From: Sulfobacillus thermotolerans | Lineage (GTDB): Bacteria; Bacillota; Sulfobacillia; Sulfobacillales; Sulfobacillaceae | Length of the DNA stretch: 64,000 bases | Assembly: GCA_002951815.1 (NCBI GenBank) | Contig: CP019454.1 | Location: 62,001-126,000, forward strand | Reading direction: 5' to 3' | Shown: piece by piece, positions 36,410 through 44,716 of the stretch | Layout of the letters: the number at the start of each line of letters is the position of its first letter | Position numbering within the stretch: position 1 is the first letter of the stretch | Notes under the pieces: generated by a model | The model's database searches: none | Seen by the model: only the letters and a program-made list of their open reading frames with translations | Told to the model about the DNA's origin: nothing | Translations under genes and position numbers: made by a program

Positions 36410-37477
36410 ATGGCTAGGAAACACGGAACTCCGTTAGGGTCTTTACGATTGTTAACTTATGCCATAGGACTGGGTGTCATGGGTCTGGCGAGCCACGCTA
36501 TTTTTAGATCTGTGCCGGTCTTCGCGTATACGTATCAGTGTGCAAATGGTAGCACGACAACAAATCCCTTCGGCTGTGAGACTTCAGATTCGTATCAATC
36601 ACCTACGACAACTACGTCGACAACCCCAAATACTACGGACACTTGGACGCCTGCCTCAGGATATCAACAGAACCTCACGAGTCAAATCACCAGTACGACA
36701 GCGGGCTTCAATTCCGATGCGACTAACGAAGCGGGTGGTTATACGTATAATGGATGTGCTGCTTATGGAGAGGTCACCGCGTATAACACCACTAGTAAGC
36801 AATCCTATTGTTCGCATACGGGCTGTCCAGCAGGAGAAAAGCAAATCAATAACGACGGCGTCTGTCAAGGAACAGGGAGTGACAATGCCGGCACGTATGC
36901 GCAATGGACTTTTTCGGCGTGTGTGAATGGCCATCAGACCGAATACACACATAACGTGAACTCGGGGGCTGTGGTGGACAGTAACACCATCAGTTGTATT
37001 GCCAACACCGCGTCCAATCCTACGTCAAGCCCCTCTCATGCGTCGACGGTTCACAACACAGCGGCCGCGTGTTCGGCACCCGGCGCTTCTTCCCACAGTC
37101 AACCGGCCGGCTCTTCCTTTGCCCCTACGGGGTGCGCGGGGTCGTGTACCACCAGTGGATGCACCGGGACAGGCACCGAATCAGGCATTGAGACAGATTA
37201 TACCCGCATTTGTACGACTAGCTATTCCTGCCCCGGCCCGACGGCTAACACGTCGTGTTCCACTTCGAGCTATTCGTCTAGTGCGACGCAAACGTCTTCG
37301 ACCCAATGCCAAGAAAAGGAAGTCTTGTTGGATCAGTGTATGCCGCAAGAGCCCGGGAACCGCGAAGCCGAATATTGTCTGACGTTTAACGGCGGCACCA
37401 CGAACTGTTCAGCCCCGTTTGGTGTGTACGATCCCACGAATTGCCCCATTCCGGTGGGCGTCGGCAGTGGGTCGTAA
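36410..37477 (+). CDS. Cys-rich exported protein
   Basis: The 355-residue protein is read from ATG 36410, nine bases after GAGGAG. A hydrophobic N terminus (residues ~12-40) ends near VFAYTYQ, a plausible signal cleavage. The mature part is dominated by Thr, Ser, Gly and Asn, with about 20 cysteines, for example GCAGSCTTSGCTG. This echoes the composition of the Cys-rich TadE-like protein at 30685. Correct folding outside the cell would need disulfide formation, which the VKOR/thioredoxin pair could supply. No family is recognised. Confidence 0.6.
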   Translation: MARKHGTPLGSLRLLTYAIGLGVMGLASHAIFRSVPVFAYTYQCANGSTTTNPFGCETSDSYQSPTTTTSTTPNTTDTWTPASGYQQNLTSQITSTTAGFNSDATNEAGGYTYNGCAAYGEVTAYNTTSKQSYCSHTGCPAGEKQINNDGVCQGTGSDNAGTYAQWTFSACVNGHQTEYTHNVNSGAVVDSNTISCIANTASNPTSSPSHASTVHNTAAACSAPGASSHSQPAGSSFAPTGCAGSCTTSGCTGTGTESGIETDYTRICTTSYSCPGPTANTSCSTSSYSSSATQTSSTQCQEKEVLLDQCMPQEPGNREAEYCLTFNGGTTNCSAPFGVYDPTNCPIPVGVGSGS

Positions 37478-37523
37478 GGCCTGGTTGGTTCCCGGCCTGA
37501 TCACCAGCTTTTCACCGTTCACA

Positions 37524-37546
37524 GCCTCTGTTGTTATGACAGAGGC
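37524..37546 (+). terminator. Hairpin terminator downstream of the Cys-rich protein
   Basis: GCCTCTG (37524-37530) and CAGAGGC (37540-37546) flank a nine-base loop, followed by GATTTCT. A moderate terminator at the start of the 616-base gap 37478-38093. Confidence 0.5.
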
Positions 37547-37584
37547 GATTTCTATCGAGATCTTTAAGGAGGAAATCCTGGTGG

Positions 37585-37800
37585 ATTGTTGTTAACCGCT
37601 CTTTCACCACCCTATTAGGGAATTGGCAAAACCAGACGAAGGCCACCGGGGGAGTCGGAACCATCACGCCATCCCCTCAGGTCTTAGAAATTCTCGACCA
37701 CGCACTATCCGAGTACCCAGAAAAAGGAATGGTTGTCTCCCGGCCCCCTATCGTCAGTCCTAAGCGGAATGCTGATGAGATTCTTTTCCCCAGGCCGTGA
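37585..37800 (+). other. Open frame without a normal start codon
   Basis: After AAGGAGG (37566-37572) the frame from ATT 37585 stays open for 71 codons to TGA 37798-37800, and its codon choice and composition look protein-like (QVLEILDHALSEYPEKGMVV). GTG 37581 in another frame gives only a four-residue peptide. It may be a gene fragment or a rare ATT start. Apart from this and the hairpins at 37524 and 38052, nothing else was seen in the 37478-38093 gap. Confidence 0.25.
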
Positions 37801-38051
37801 TAGCTTTAATCGTCGCGCCCCATCGTCCGACGGCCGCTGTCTGACGCAAACAACTCGCCCAAATGATTGCCAGTGGCCGACCTATAATGCATGGGACAGT
37901 CATTAGGCGGTACTCATTCAATTGGGTCAAGCAACAATAGATGAAAGCGTGATGTCACTAGGACACAATGTCCCTTACGCTCAAGGGGCTCCGCGAATGG
38001 ATGAGCCGGTTGCGTTATCCCCTATTGACGATCACACCGTACGAAGAAACG

Positions 38052-38075
38052 AGGGGGCTCGGACCATGGCCCCCT
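38052..38075 (+). promoter_or_regulatory. Hairpin just upstream of the ParM-like gene
   Basis: AGGGGGC (38052-38058) pairs with GCCCCCT (38069-38075), ending four bases before the AAAGGAGG ribosome site. It could attenuate transcription or translation of the segregation operon. Confidence 0.35.
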
Positions 38076-38093
38076 ATAAAGGAGGCCAATTTC

Positions 38094-39047
38094 ATGATAA
38101 AAATTGCGATTGACGCCGGGCACGGCTATACAAAAGCACTGGCCGCCACCGGTCAACGCGTAATGTTTCCTTCTTTAATCGCTGCTGTTGCGCCTGGAAT
38201 GGACTTGGTGGATTTAGGGCAGTGGGACCGGAAAAGCCAACGCGGACGGGTGTTGCTGGACAACCATGAATTTGTGTATGGAGAGGATGCCCGCCGCCTA
38301 GCGACCCCGTTGTGGAGTCGGGAAAAAGCTGCCGATCCGGATGCGGCACGTTTTATCTTGATTGCCGCTGGACTTCTCGGCGCCACCGGCCCGATCCAAA
38401 TCGCTGTCGGACTGCCGCTCAGTTGGTTTGCCGCGCAACGCAAGGAATTCAAAGCCGCGCTCATGGGGTACGGTGCTCAAGTAGCATTCCCCGAACAAGG
38501 TCGAGGGAGCCAACGCATCTGGATTGATGCGGTGACGGTGTTGCCGCAAGGAGTCGCCGCCGCAGTCTCCACCTTGGGCACGGCGCTCAGTACCGTTCCG
38601 GAATCGTGGATCGTGTTGGACATTGGCTACCGCACCTCGGATTTTTGTTGGATCGACCGGACTGCGACGGGGGAACTGGATTTTGAACGGGACCGGGCAG
38701 GCACGTTAGAAATTGGCTACCACGATGTCGTGGATCAGGCCCGCCAAGAAATGGAACGCACCTACCATCTTCCCTTTCGCGAGGCCGAACTCGAATCCGC
38801 CCCGTCGGTGATTGTCCGGGGGCACATGGTGGATGTGAGTGCGTTGCGACACATGGCGACCCGTGCAGTGGCCCACCGGATGGCGCAAGAATTGCAGATC
38901 CGGTTGGGAGACGGACTAGAGCGCGTTACGGGGGTATTGCTGGTAGGGGGAGCCGCAGAACAGTTCAGCGATCGTTTTCCCTGGCCAACCCAAGTCGCGA
39001 ATGACAGCCAATGGGCCAATGCCATTGGCTACTTGGCCGTGCTGTAG
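38094..39047 (+). CDS. ParM/Alp-like actin ATPase
   Basis: The 317-residue protein starts at ATG 38094 behind AAAGGAGG. Actin-fold nucleotide motifs are in place: IAIDAGHGYTKALA (phosphate 1) at the N terminus, IVLDIGYRTSDFCWI (phosphate 2) near residue 180 and GVLLVGGAAEQF (adenosine motif) near 285. These ATPases polymerise to push plasmid copies apart. Palindromic sites and a small ParR-like protein follow directly, supporting a segregation module. Presence on an integrated element suggests plasmid ancestry or an excised, replicating stage. Confidence 0.82.
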   Translation: MIKIAIDAGHGYTKALAATGQRVMFPSLIAAVAPGMDLVDLGQWDRKSQRGRVLLDNHEFVYGEDARRLATPLWSREKAADPDAARFILIAAGLLGATGPIQIAVGLPLSWFAAQRKEFKAALMGYGAQVAFPEQGRGSQRIWIDAVTVLPQGVAAAVSTLGTALSTVPESWIVLDIGYRTSDFCWIDRTATGELDFERDRAGTLEIGYHDVVDQARQEMERTYHLPFREAELESAPSVIVRGHMVDVSALRHMATRAVAHRMAQELQIRLGDGLERVTGVLLVGGAAEQFSDRFPWPTQVANDSQWANAIGYLAVL

Positions 39048-39111
39048 TCCATTAGGAGCGTCACCCCCAATGCCTTGTCCTGCAGGGCTTGCGCCGGATT
39101 TGACAGGCATA

Positions 39112-39165
39112 TGTGACGTCACTCTACCGAAAATCGGACGGATTCAAGCCTTTTGTGACGTCACT
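39112..39165. repeat. Two GTGACGTCAC palindromes, 42 bp apart (candidate parC/operator)
   Basis: TGTGACGTCACT occurs at 39112-39123 and again at 39154-39165, exactly 42 bases (four helix turns) apart, between the ParM-like and ParR-like genes. A degenerate third copy (GTGACGCTCAC) is at 39213-39223. The spacing suits cooperative binding by a dimeric ribbon-helix-helix protein. Confidence 0.6.
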
Positions 39166-39244
39166 TTCGCATCAACATCGCCTGCGACCCCTTGCGCGAG
39201 AACCGTTTGGGCGTGACGCTCACCGCAGAAAAGAGGGAAGAGCC

Positions 39245-39556
39245 GTGGGAAAATACACCTTGCGGATTCACGATCCCTGTCTCGATCAGATTCTTCAGGC
39301 GTTGCCCGCAGGACAGCGCAATGCCCAGATCGAGCGGGCATTACGGGCGCATTTCCTGCCCGGAGGATTGGCCGACCTGTTAGAGCGAGTAGATGCGGTG
39401 ATAGCGATAGCGAACAAAGGGGTCATTGATCGCCCGACCGAACCCCAATCTCTTACCCCAACAGACCGCGCCTTTACGCCGTCTGTGACACCAGCCGTAG
39501 CCGAGGGGATGCATATGGCGTTGGGAAAAATGTTTGTAAATGACTTGGACGACTGA
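39245..39556 (+). CDS. ParR-like small DNA-binding partner of ParM
   Basis: The 103-residue protein is read from GTG 39245 with GAGGGAAGAG upstream; the frame is open from 39113 but that part covers the palindromes. Residues 3-40 (YTLRIHDPCLDQILQALP, NAQIERALRAHF) have the beta-strand then helix pattern of a ribbon-helix-helix. The remainder is a helical or disordered tail. ParR proteins bind repeats at parC and cap ParM filaments. Assignment rests on gene order, size and the nearby repeats. Confidence 0.55.
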   Translation: MGKYTLRIHDPCLDQILQALPAGQRNAQIERALRAHFLPGGLADLLERVDAVIAIANKGVIDRPTEPQSLTPTDRAFTPSVTPAVAEGMHMALGKMFVNDLDD

Positions 39557-39632
39557 ACCACGACTGAACCCCATCCCCCCGACCGTGTGGCCCCACGCTC
39601 TGCATAGCCTCGCGTAAGCCACACCGTCTCCC

Positions 39633-39934
39633 CCCTTCCCCGAAATTGAGAGCGGGGAAGGGCGTATGGAGAAGAACCACGAATCCCTACCCAAAAATTG
39701 CCAGTGCAGAATCCTAGAAGAAATACACACACAGGATAAGGGGAAACTGATATCACACCCGCGGCAGAGCCTCGGGGAAAACCCAATAAGAATGCGGGAT
39801 TGTGAGTTTTTGTCGAGTCCCCACACGTGAGGTCACGCACCTATTTCCCAGCGATTTGTGGGGACTTCCCGCAGTTACACACCGCACAACCACGCCATTT
39901 ATGGGCGTCCCCACTCCGGTCCCAAAGTCCCCAC
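39633..39934. other. Candidate oriT/relaxosome region
   Basis: The 400-base gap 39557-39957 has no protein-like frame but dense signals: a 10-bp perfect hairpin CCCTTCCCCG/CGGGGAAGGG (39633-39642 and 39653-39662), and four GTCCCCAC boxes at 39817, 39858 (inverted, GTGGGGAC), 39907 and 39927. The last two are 20 bases apart. It lies just upstream of two small DNA-binding genes and the relaxase, the usual place of an origin of transfer. Confidence 0.5.
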
Positions 39935-39957
39935 ATCACCGAAAGGAGTGACCAATT

Positions 39958-40425
39958 TTGGCAGAAGATTCCAATGATCGCCATGACGGCGTCCAAATCA
40001 AAGTCTGGGTGCCCGAAGGGTTCTATGACATGCTGAAAGCTCTCGCGGCCCGTCACCAAACGTCGGTTGCCGCTGAAGCGCGGCGCTTGATGGTGGCGGG
40101 TGTGGAGCCGAGCGAGGCTCTTGATACCGTCGTCGAGGGTTTGTCCGACCTGAATCGGTTTCTTCGGCTGCACCTCGAACCGCTCGCTTTTGTGTCCGCG
40201 ATGGACAGCGCCAAGTCTGCGGCTTACTGGAAACGCCGGGTCTATCTGGAGAGCCACCAGCGGGGCAGCGCGAAAGACGAGGCGAAGGCCCTGATGGAGC
40301 AGATGGAGCGCGATATGTCCGATCAGGCCACCCGGCGCATCAAGCGCGTCTTGCGTGAAATCGAAATCGACGAGATCCCTGCGGACTCGCAGGAATGGGA
40401 GGATGACAATGTCGATGAAGAATAA
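39958..40425 (+). CDS. Ribbon-helix-helix mobilisation accessory protein
   Basis: The 155-residue protein starts at TTG 39958 after GAAAGGAGTG. Residues 12-50 (IKVWVPEGFYDMLKALAARH, SVAAEARRLMVAG) match a ribbon-helix-helix DNA-binding domain; the C-terminal two thirds are helical and highly charged, ending in an acidic tail. Such proteins bind oriT and help the relaxase. The GTCCCCAC boxes just upstream are its likely targets. It overlaps the next gene by 17 bases. Confidence 0.6.
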   Translation: MAEDSNDRHDGVQIKVWVPEGFYDMLKALAARHQTSVAAEARRLMVAGVEPSEALDTVVEGLSDLNRFLRLHLEPLAFVSAMDSAKSAAYWKRRVYLESHQRGSAKDEAKALMEQMERDMSDQATRRIKRVLREIEIDEIPADSQEWEDDNVDEE

Positions 40426-40870
40426 CACGAGCTACCCTTTGCGCTTGCCAGAAGACACATGGGCTTCGGTTAAGCAGATTACGCAAGCCCGCGGCCGGGC
40501 GATTTCGGACTACATTCGGGACGCCGTGCGGCTCAAGCTCATGGTGGATGGCGTGGGCATGAACGCGGACACACTCGCGCAACTGATTCAAAATGCGAAC
40601 ACCTCGCTGACCGAATCGGTCAACTTTGCGGCGGTTCACGCGGCGGCCACCTTGGCCTTCTTGCGGGAATTCGCCCACACCATGTTTCAGGAACAAGGCT
40701 TACCGGAGCATTTGGCCCAGGAGAAGGCTGAGGTGCTGGCAGACAATGCTCTGGCGGAGGCGGTCAACACCTTTGAAAATCCGCAAAACCGCGTGCAGTT
40801 TGGCTGGATTGAGCGGTTCGACGACGACACGTTGGCGCTGTTGGAAGACGACGACGGCGCTGACGAATAA
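40409..40870 (+). CDS. Second ribbon-helix-helix-like relaxosome protein
   Basis: The 153-residue protein starts at ATG 40409, inside the end of the preceding gene, after GGGAGG. Residues 5-45 (YPLRLPEDTWASVKQITQAR, AISDYIRDAVRLKLM) form a typical RHH domain. A helical domain and an acidic tail (DDDTLALLEDDDGADE) follow. The tail resembles that of the preceding protein, so the pair may be ancient duplicates or partners. It stands directly before the relaxase. Confidence 0.6.
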   Translation: MSMKNNTSYPLRLPEDTWASVKQITQARGRAISDYIRDAVRLKLMVDGVGMNADTLAQLIQNANTSLTESVNFAAVHAAATLAFLREFAHTMFQEQGLPEHLAQEKAEVLADNALAEAVNTFENPQNRVQFGWIERFDDDTLALLEDDDGADE

Positions 40871-40899
40871 CCATGGGCAGGGGAGAAGGGAGCCGAGCG

Positions 40900-42105
40900 A
40901 TGCCCCAAAAACCGTTCGTCATGCGGGTCCATTTTTATCTCCCTGAGGGAACCGGTCGGCAGTCGCTCCGGTCCGGCGCGCATCACGTGGAGTACATGGG
41001 GTCCAAGGAAAAGGGCGAATTGTTGATCGACGGCTTAATGAGCGAAGAAGTCAACGACCGCTCCCTCCGCAGCGCGGCCATTCATGCCAAATATGCCGGA
41101 GAGCGCGAAGGCTCTCTCGGTTACCTCGGTTCCATGTCCTCCAACCCCAAACGCGCCCAAGAAAGTATCTTGAATGCCCAGGGCCCGGTCTGGCGGGTGA
41201 TTGCGAGCGTCGGGGAGGCGGATGTCGTCGCGATGGGGGGTGCACTGCTCACGAAAGCCGGATGGGAAAAAGCCGCCGCGCCGACCGTGGAGAAAATGGT
41301 GGCGACTCTCGGGTTGGACCCGGCCAAAACCCAATGGATCGCCGCGGTGCATCGGCACCAGCACCACGAACAAAACCCGCATATCCACCTGCTCGTGTGG
41401 GAAGAAGGCCCGCCGACGCGCAAAACGGCCCAGTGGAGTCGCGATGAACTCCGGATCATTAAGCGGGATTGGGTGTCTTCCTTGTATGCCCCCGAACGCC
41501 AACAACTCGGCCAAATCAAAACAGCGGCGCGTACCCAAGCCCGTCAACAGGTCATCGACCTCATGACCTACCGGAATCGCCAACAAGGGTTTGAGCAAGA
41601 GTTCACCCAACGGTTGGCCGCCATCGGCGTCGGGTTGCCGGGCCAAGGCCGACTGGCGTATGCGTACATGCCACCCGCAACCAAAGCCCAGGTGGCCGAT
41701 ACCATCCGCTGGCTGTGGTCACAAGACCCCGGACTCAGAAAAGCGCATGATGACTATCTGAAAGCGGCCGAACGCATGGGTACATTTTATTGGCACCAAG
41801 ACGAGTCGAAAACGCAAAATACCCCCGGACGCCAGCAAGCCCTCGAACGCATTCGCGCCCGCGCCGAGCACGACCTGATTCAGCGGTTGGCGGCACCTGT
41901 GTTGAAAGCCGCCCGACAACAGCAACAGCAGACCGACAACAGGCCTGCGTCTTCCGTGCATCTCCCCGCCGTGCTGACTCACCTCATACGCGGGGACATT
42001 GCCCAGGGGCGCGCTAGTGCCTATGCCCTGGAAGAAGTTCAGTGGCGGCGCAAGCAAGCCGAACTCGCCATCGCCCGCAACACCGGGCAACACATTGTCT
42101 TATAA
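40900..42105 (+). CDS. MobP-type conjugative relaxase
   Basis: The 401-residue protein is read from ATG 40900 after GGGAGCC; ATG 40873 is possible. The central HxHxxxxNPHIHLLVW motif (residues ~150-166) is the metal-binding three-His signature of MobP relaxases. An N-terminal Tyr for DNA attachment is probably within YLPEGTG or EYMGSK. The C-terminal half is helical and Gln/Arg-rich, as in Firmicutes MobP proteins. It would nick oriT and lead the strand to the coupling protein encoded next. Confidence 0.8.
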   Translation: MPQKPFVMRVHFYLPEGTGRQSLRSGAHHVEYMGSKEKGELLIDGLMSEEVNDRSLRSAAIHAKYAGEREGSLGYLGSMSSNPKRAQESILNAQGPVWRVIASVGEADVVAMGGALLTKAGWEKAAAPTVEKMVATLGLDPAKTQWIAAVHRHQHHEQNPHIHLLVWEEGPPTRKTAQWSRDELRIIKRDWVSSLYAPERQQLGQIKTAARTQARQQVIDLMTYRNRQQGFEQEFTQRLAAIGVGLPGQGRLAYAYMPPATKAQVADTIRWLWSQDPGLRKAHDDYLKAAERMGTFYWHQDESKTQNTPGRQQALERIRARAEHDLIQRLAAPVLKAARQQQQQTDNRPASSVHLPAVLTHLIRGDIAQGRASAYALEEVQWRRKQAELAIARNTGQHIVL

Positions 42106-42110
42106 GGGAG

Positions 42111-44258
42111 GTGAATGCGCTGAAACTCGAAACAAAACGCGCTCTGGTGAGCGCCAGCTTTCTCACGTTCCCGGTGGGTCTTTTGACCCTCGAACTGGCC
42201 GATCTCATCGCGGGCGTGGTCGAACCCATCGGAACCTTTATCCAACAAGCCAAGCGCCATCCCCCGTCTCCGACCGCCCCCCCGCCGGTGAGCCACATCC
42301 CCAAGATATGGCACTCGTGGGTTCATGCAGGTGGCTATCTGCCGTGGCGGGGTTGGCCGTCATTGATGCATCATCCCTTCTTGCTCTTGGGAGCCGTGGG
42401 CCTCACCGGCCTCGTCGGCCTCGGGATGGCGTGGAAGGCCAGCCGTGTCCAGTCGGTAGACTGGGGCGGTCCCAAAGCCGCGGGGAAAGGTCAGCATGGG
42501 ACCGCCCACTGGCGGCGTGACCTCACCGATGGCCTGTATCGTTGGACCCCGCCGGAACGCGGCTCGCAAGCACCCGCGAAAACCTCCGATGGTCGAAGCC
42601 TGCCACAATATGGGTTTTATGTCGCGGCGGCTTCGCTCCAACCCAAAAAGGAAACGCTGTGGATCTCGAACCGCGACGAACACATGCTCTTGATTGGCAC
42701 CACGGGCGCCGGCAAAACGCGGCGGGAATATCTTCCGGCCATTGGCATTTTGGGTTCCCAAAAGCAAACCAGTTTTGTCATCTCCGACCTCAAGGGCGAG
42801 ATTTATGGCCACACGGCCCAATGGCTGAAATCGCAAGGCTATGACATCTTGCGCATCGACCTCCGTAATCCCCGCCAAGGGGGAGCCATCAGCCGATTCA
42901 ATCCGGTTCAAGCGGTATCCGATGCCCTCGAACGCGGGGACGACGGCCAAGCGGCCCGCATTGCGTGGTCGACTGCCCATGCCGTCGCCTTTCAAGACGC
43001 GGCCCACAGCGATCCGTTTTGGCCGCAGGCGAGTGAGGCCGTCATTGCGGCCTTGATTTTAGGCGTGGCGCAAGGCGCGCCAGCGGGCTGGGAAGCCCGG
43101 TGGCACACCTTCCGCGAAAAATATTCGGTGGGGCACCCGGACTGGACCCATTTTCCGCACGCGGAAGAAAAACACATGGGTACGGTCTACCGGAGTCTGG
43201 TGCATTGCGGCGATAACGGCAGTTTGCTGGATGAGTGGTTTCAAGTTCTGCTCCCGGATGGGCATCCCGCGCAAGATGCGTGGGCCACCGCCGCCAAAAG
43301 TCAAGACCGCACGCGGGCCAGCATTCTCACCAGCGCCCAAGCCGCGATGCGGCTGTGGAGTGAGCCGGAAATTCGGTGGCTCACGGCCGCGCAAGGCCAC
43401 CAGATCGACGACGTAGGGCGCAAGCTCACGGCAGTCTTTCTCGTTTTGGATGACCTTGATGGCACGCGGTATCCCCTGGCGACGTTGTACCTGACCCAAA
43501 TGCTCCAAGCCTTGGGCCGTCTGGCCGACAGCCACGCAGGGCGATTGCCTGTGCCCATCATGTTCCTTTTGGATGAATTTGGTAATTTTCCCCCCATCGC
43601 GGACTTTGACCATGTGGTCACGATGGCGCGGTCTCGTGGGATGCGGTTCTTGATTGCCCTTCAGAGCTTTGCCCAACTGGATCATCGGTATGGCAAAGAA
43701 GTGAGTGCCATTATTCGTCAAAATTTGACGTTGTGGCAGTACCTGTTGACTAGCGACCCGGTGATGGCGAAAGAAATCTCGGATCGCTTGGGGCAGTACA
43801 CCACCCAGACCCACAGTAGTCAAATGCCCAAGGTAAGCTTGTGGTCCGCCAGTTCCACGATAGGTCATAGCTCGGAAGGCCAATCGCTGACCGGACGCCC
43901 TTTATTGACCCCCGATGAGATTATGCGGTGGCCGGAAGGGTATGCACTCGTGTTGCAACAGCGCAAAAGCCCGGCCAAGCTCACGTTGCCCGACATTAGC
44001 GCCTACCGGAGCCTGTGGCCGGATATTCAAACGCGGCAAATGGACCCCGTGATGGACACGCCGACGCCGGCGGTGACGATTTGGCATCCCCCGGATCGTC
44101 CAGAGAACGCGGCCCCACGAGAGACACCACGAGAACCCGACACGACCGGGGAAGGAAAGGAGGGGAGGGGAGTGGAGGTCACCTTTGCCGATAATGCTAC
44201 AGCCGACCTTTTTGTGGATCAAGCCGAACCCATTGACTGGACCGATATGCCGGAATAA
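42111..44258 (+). CDS. VirD4/TraG-type coupling protein
   Basis: About 715 residues if read from GTG 42111, though this overlaps the ribosome site; a CTG at 42120, six bases after GGGAGGTG, is an alternative. Two N-terminal membrane helices (about residues 10-30 and 87-107) precede the ATPase: Walker A GTTGAGKTR near 195, SDLKGEIYG, Walker B IMFLLDEFGNF near 484 and LIALQSFAQL. The C-terminal 60 residues are acidic and disordered. It feeds the relaxase-DNA complex into the type IV secretion channel. Confidence 0.9.
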   Translation: MNALKLETKRALVSASFLTFPVGLLTLELADLIAGVVEPIGTFIQQAKRHPPSPTAPPPVSHIPKIWHSWVHAGGYLPWRGWPSLMHHPFLLLGAVGLTGLVGLGMAWKASRVQSVDWGGPKAAGKGQHGTAHWRRDLTDGLYRWTPPERGSQAPAKTSDGRSLPQYGFYVAAASLQPKKETLWISNRDEHMLLIGTTGAGKTRREYLPAIGILGSQKQTSFVISDLKGEIYGHTAQWLKSQGYDILRIDLRNPRQGGAISRFNPVQAVSDALERGDDGQAARIAWSTAHAVAFQDAAHSDPFWPQASEAVIAALILGVAQGAPAGWEARWHTFREKYSVGHPDWTHFPHAEEKHMGTVYRSLVHCGDNGSLLDEWFQVLLPDGHPAQDAWATAAKSQDRTRASILTSAQAAMRLWSEPEIRWLTAAQGHQIDDVGRKLTAVFLVLDDLDGTRYPLATLYLTQMLQALGRLADSHAGRLPVPIMFLLDEFGNFPPIADFDHVVTMARSRGMRFLIALQSFAQLDHRYGKEVSAIIRQNLTLWQYLLTSDPVMAKEISDRLGQYTTQTHSSQMPKVSLWSASSTIGHSSEGQSLTGRPLLTPDEIMRWPEGYALVLQQRKSPAKLTLPDISAYRSLWPDIQTRQMDPVMDTPTPAVTIWHPPDRPENAAPRETPREPDTTGEGKEGRGVEVTFADNATADLFVDQAEPIDWTDMPE

Positions 44259-44290
44259 GCGTCTCACAGTGTATTAGGAGGTGATATTAC

Positions 44291-44647
44291 TTGGGGTATC
44301 CCTGGTACGCCAAAGACAATCTTTTCGCAGGGGAGCATCTTCAAGCGGGCCTGCGTGTTGACCAGCACGCTGAAACACATGGCGAACGCTGGCGCATTCA
44401 CTTCATTGTGCATGGAAAGACGTATAACGTGACCGGCTTAACCGCCGACCAGCTTCAAGACGCGGTATGGGTTCGCTTGGATCGCATGAAGGTTCCGGCG
44501 GACGCTCCCGTCCGGGCCGACGTGGCGCAGTGCATTGCCAAAGCGCACGCATTGGATGGCCGGCATTTTCTGTCGCCCGCCGCCCCGTCCGAGAAACTGC
44601 CGAACCCCTATGAGGCGCGCCACAACACGAACGCCGTTGAACGCTAA
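44291..44647 (+). CDS. Unknown protein with shared PNPYE C-terminal tail
   Basis: The 118-residue protein starts at TTG 44291 behind AGGAGGTGA. A beta-rich segment (RWRIHFIVHGKTYNVTGLTA) is followed by helices and the tail SEKLPNPYEARHNTNAVER. That tail matches those at 22100-22160 (KQPNPFEQ...) and 54030-54070 (KQPNPFERIHDSALER). The family is not recognised. Placed after the coupling protein, it could be a transferred or docking protein. Confidence 0.6.
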   Translation: MGYPWYAKDNLFAGEHLQAGLRVDQHAETHGERWRIHFIVHGKTYNVTGLTADQLQDAVWVRLDRMKVPADAPVRADVAQCIAKAHALDGRHFLSPAAPSEKLPNPYEARHNTNAVER

Positions 44648-44667
44648 ATTGGGTTAACGATTATGTC

Positions 44668-44691
44668 CCCCGACGCCCCACGGTGTCGGGG
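44668..44691 (+). terminator. Rho-independent terminator
   Basis: CCCCGAC (44668-44674) pairs with GTCGGGG (44685-44691), followed by CTTTGCTATTT. It separates the coupling-protein operon from the ArdC gene. Confidence 0.7.
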
Positions 44692-44716
44692 CTTTGCTAT
44701 TTATAGGAGGTGAATC

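Noticed and set aside
37968-38093. N-terminal extension of the ParM-like protein
   Set aside because: The extension crosses a hairpin and the ribosome site; ATG 38094 with AAAGGAGG begins exactly at the actin-fold motif.
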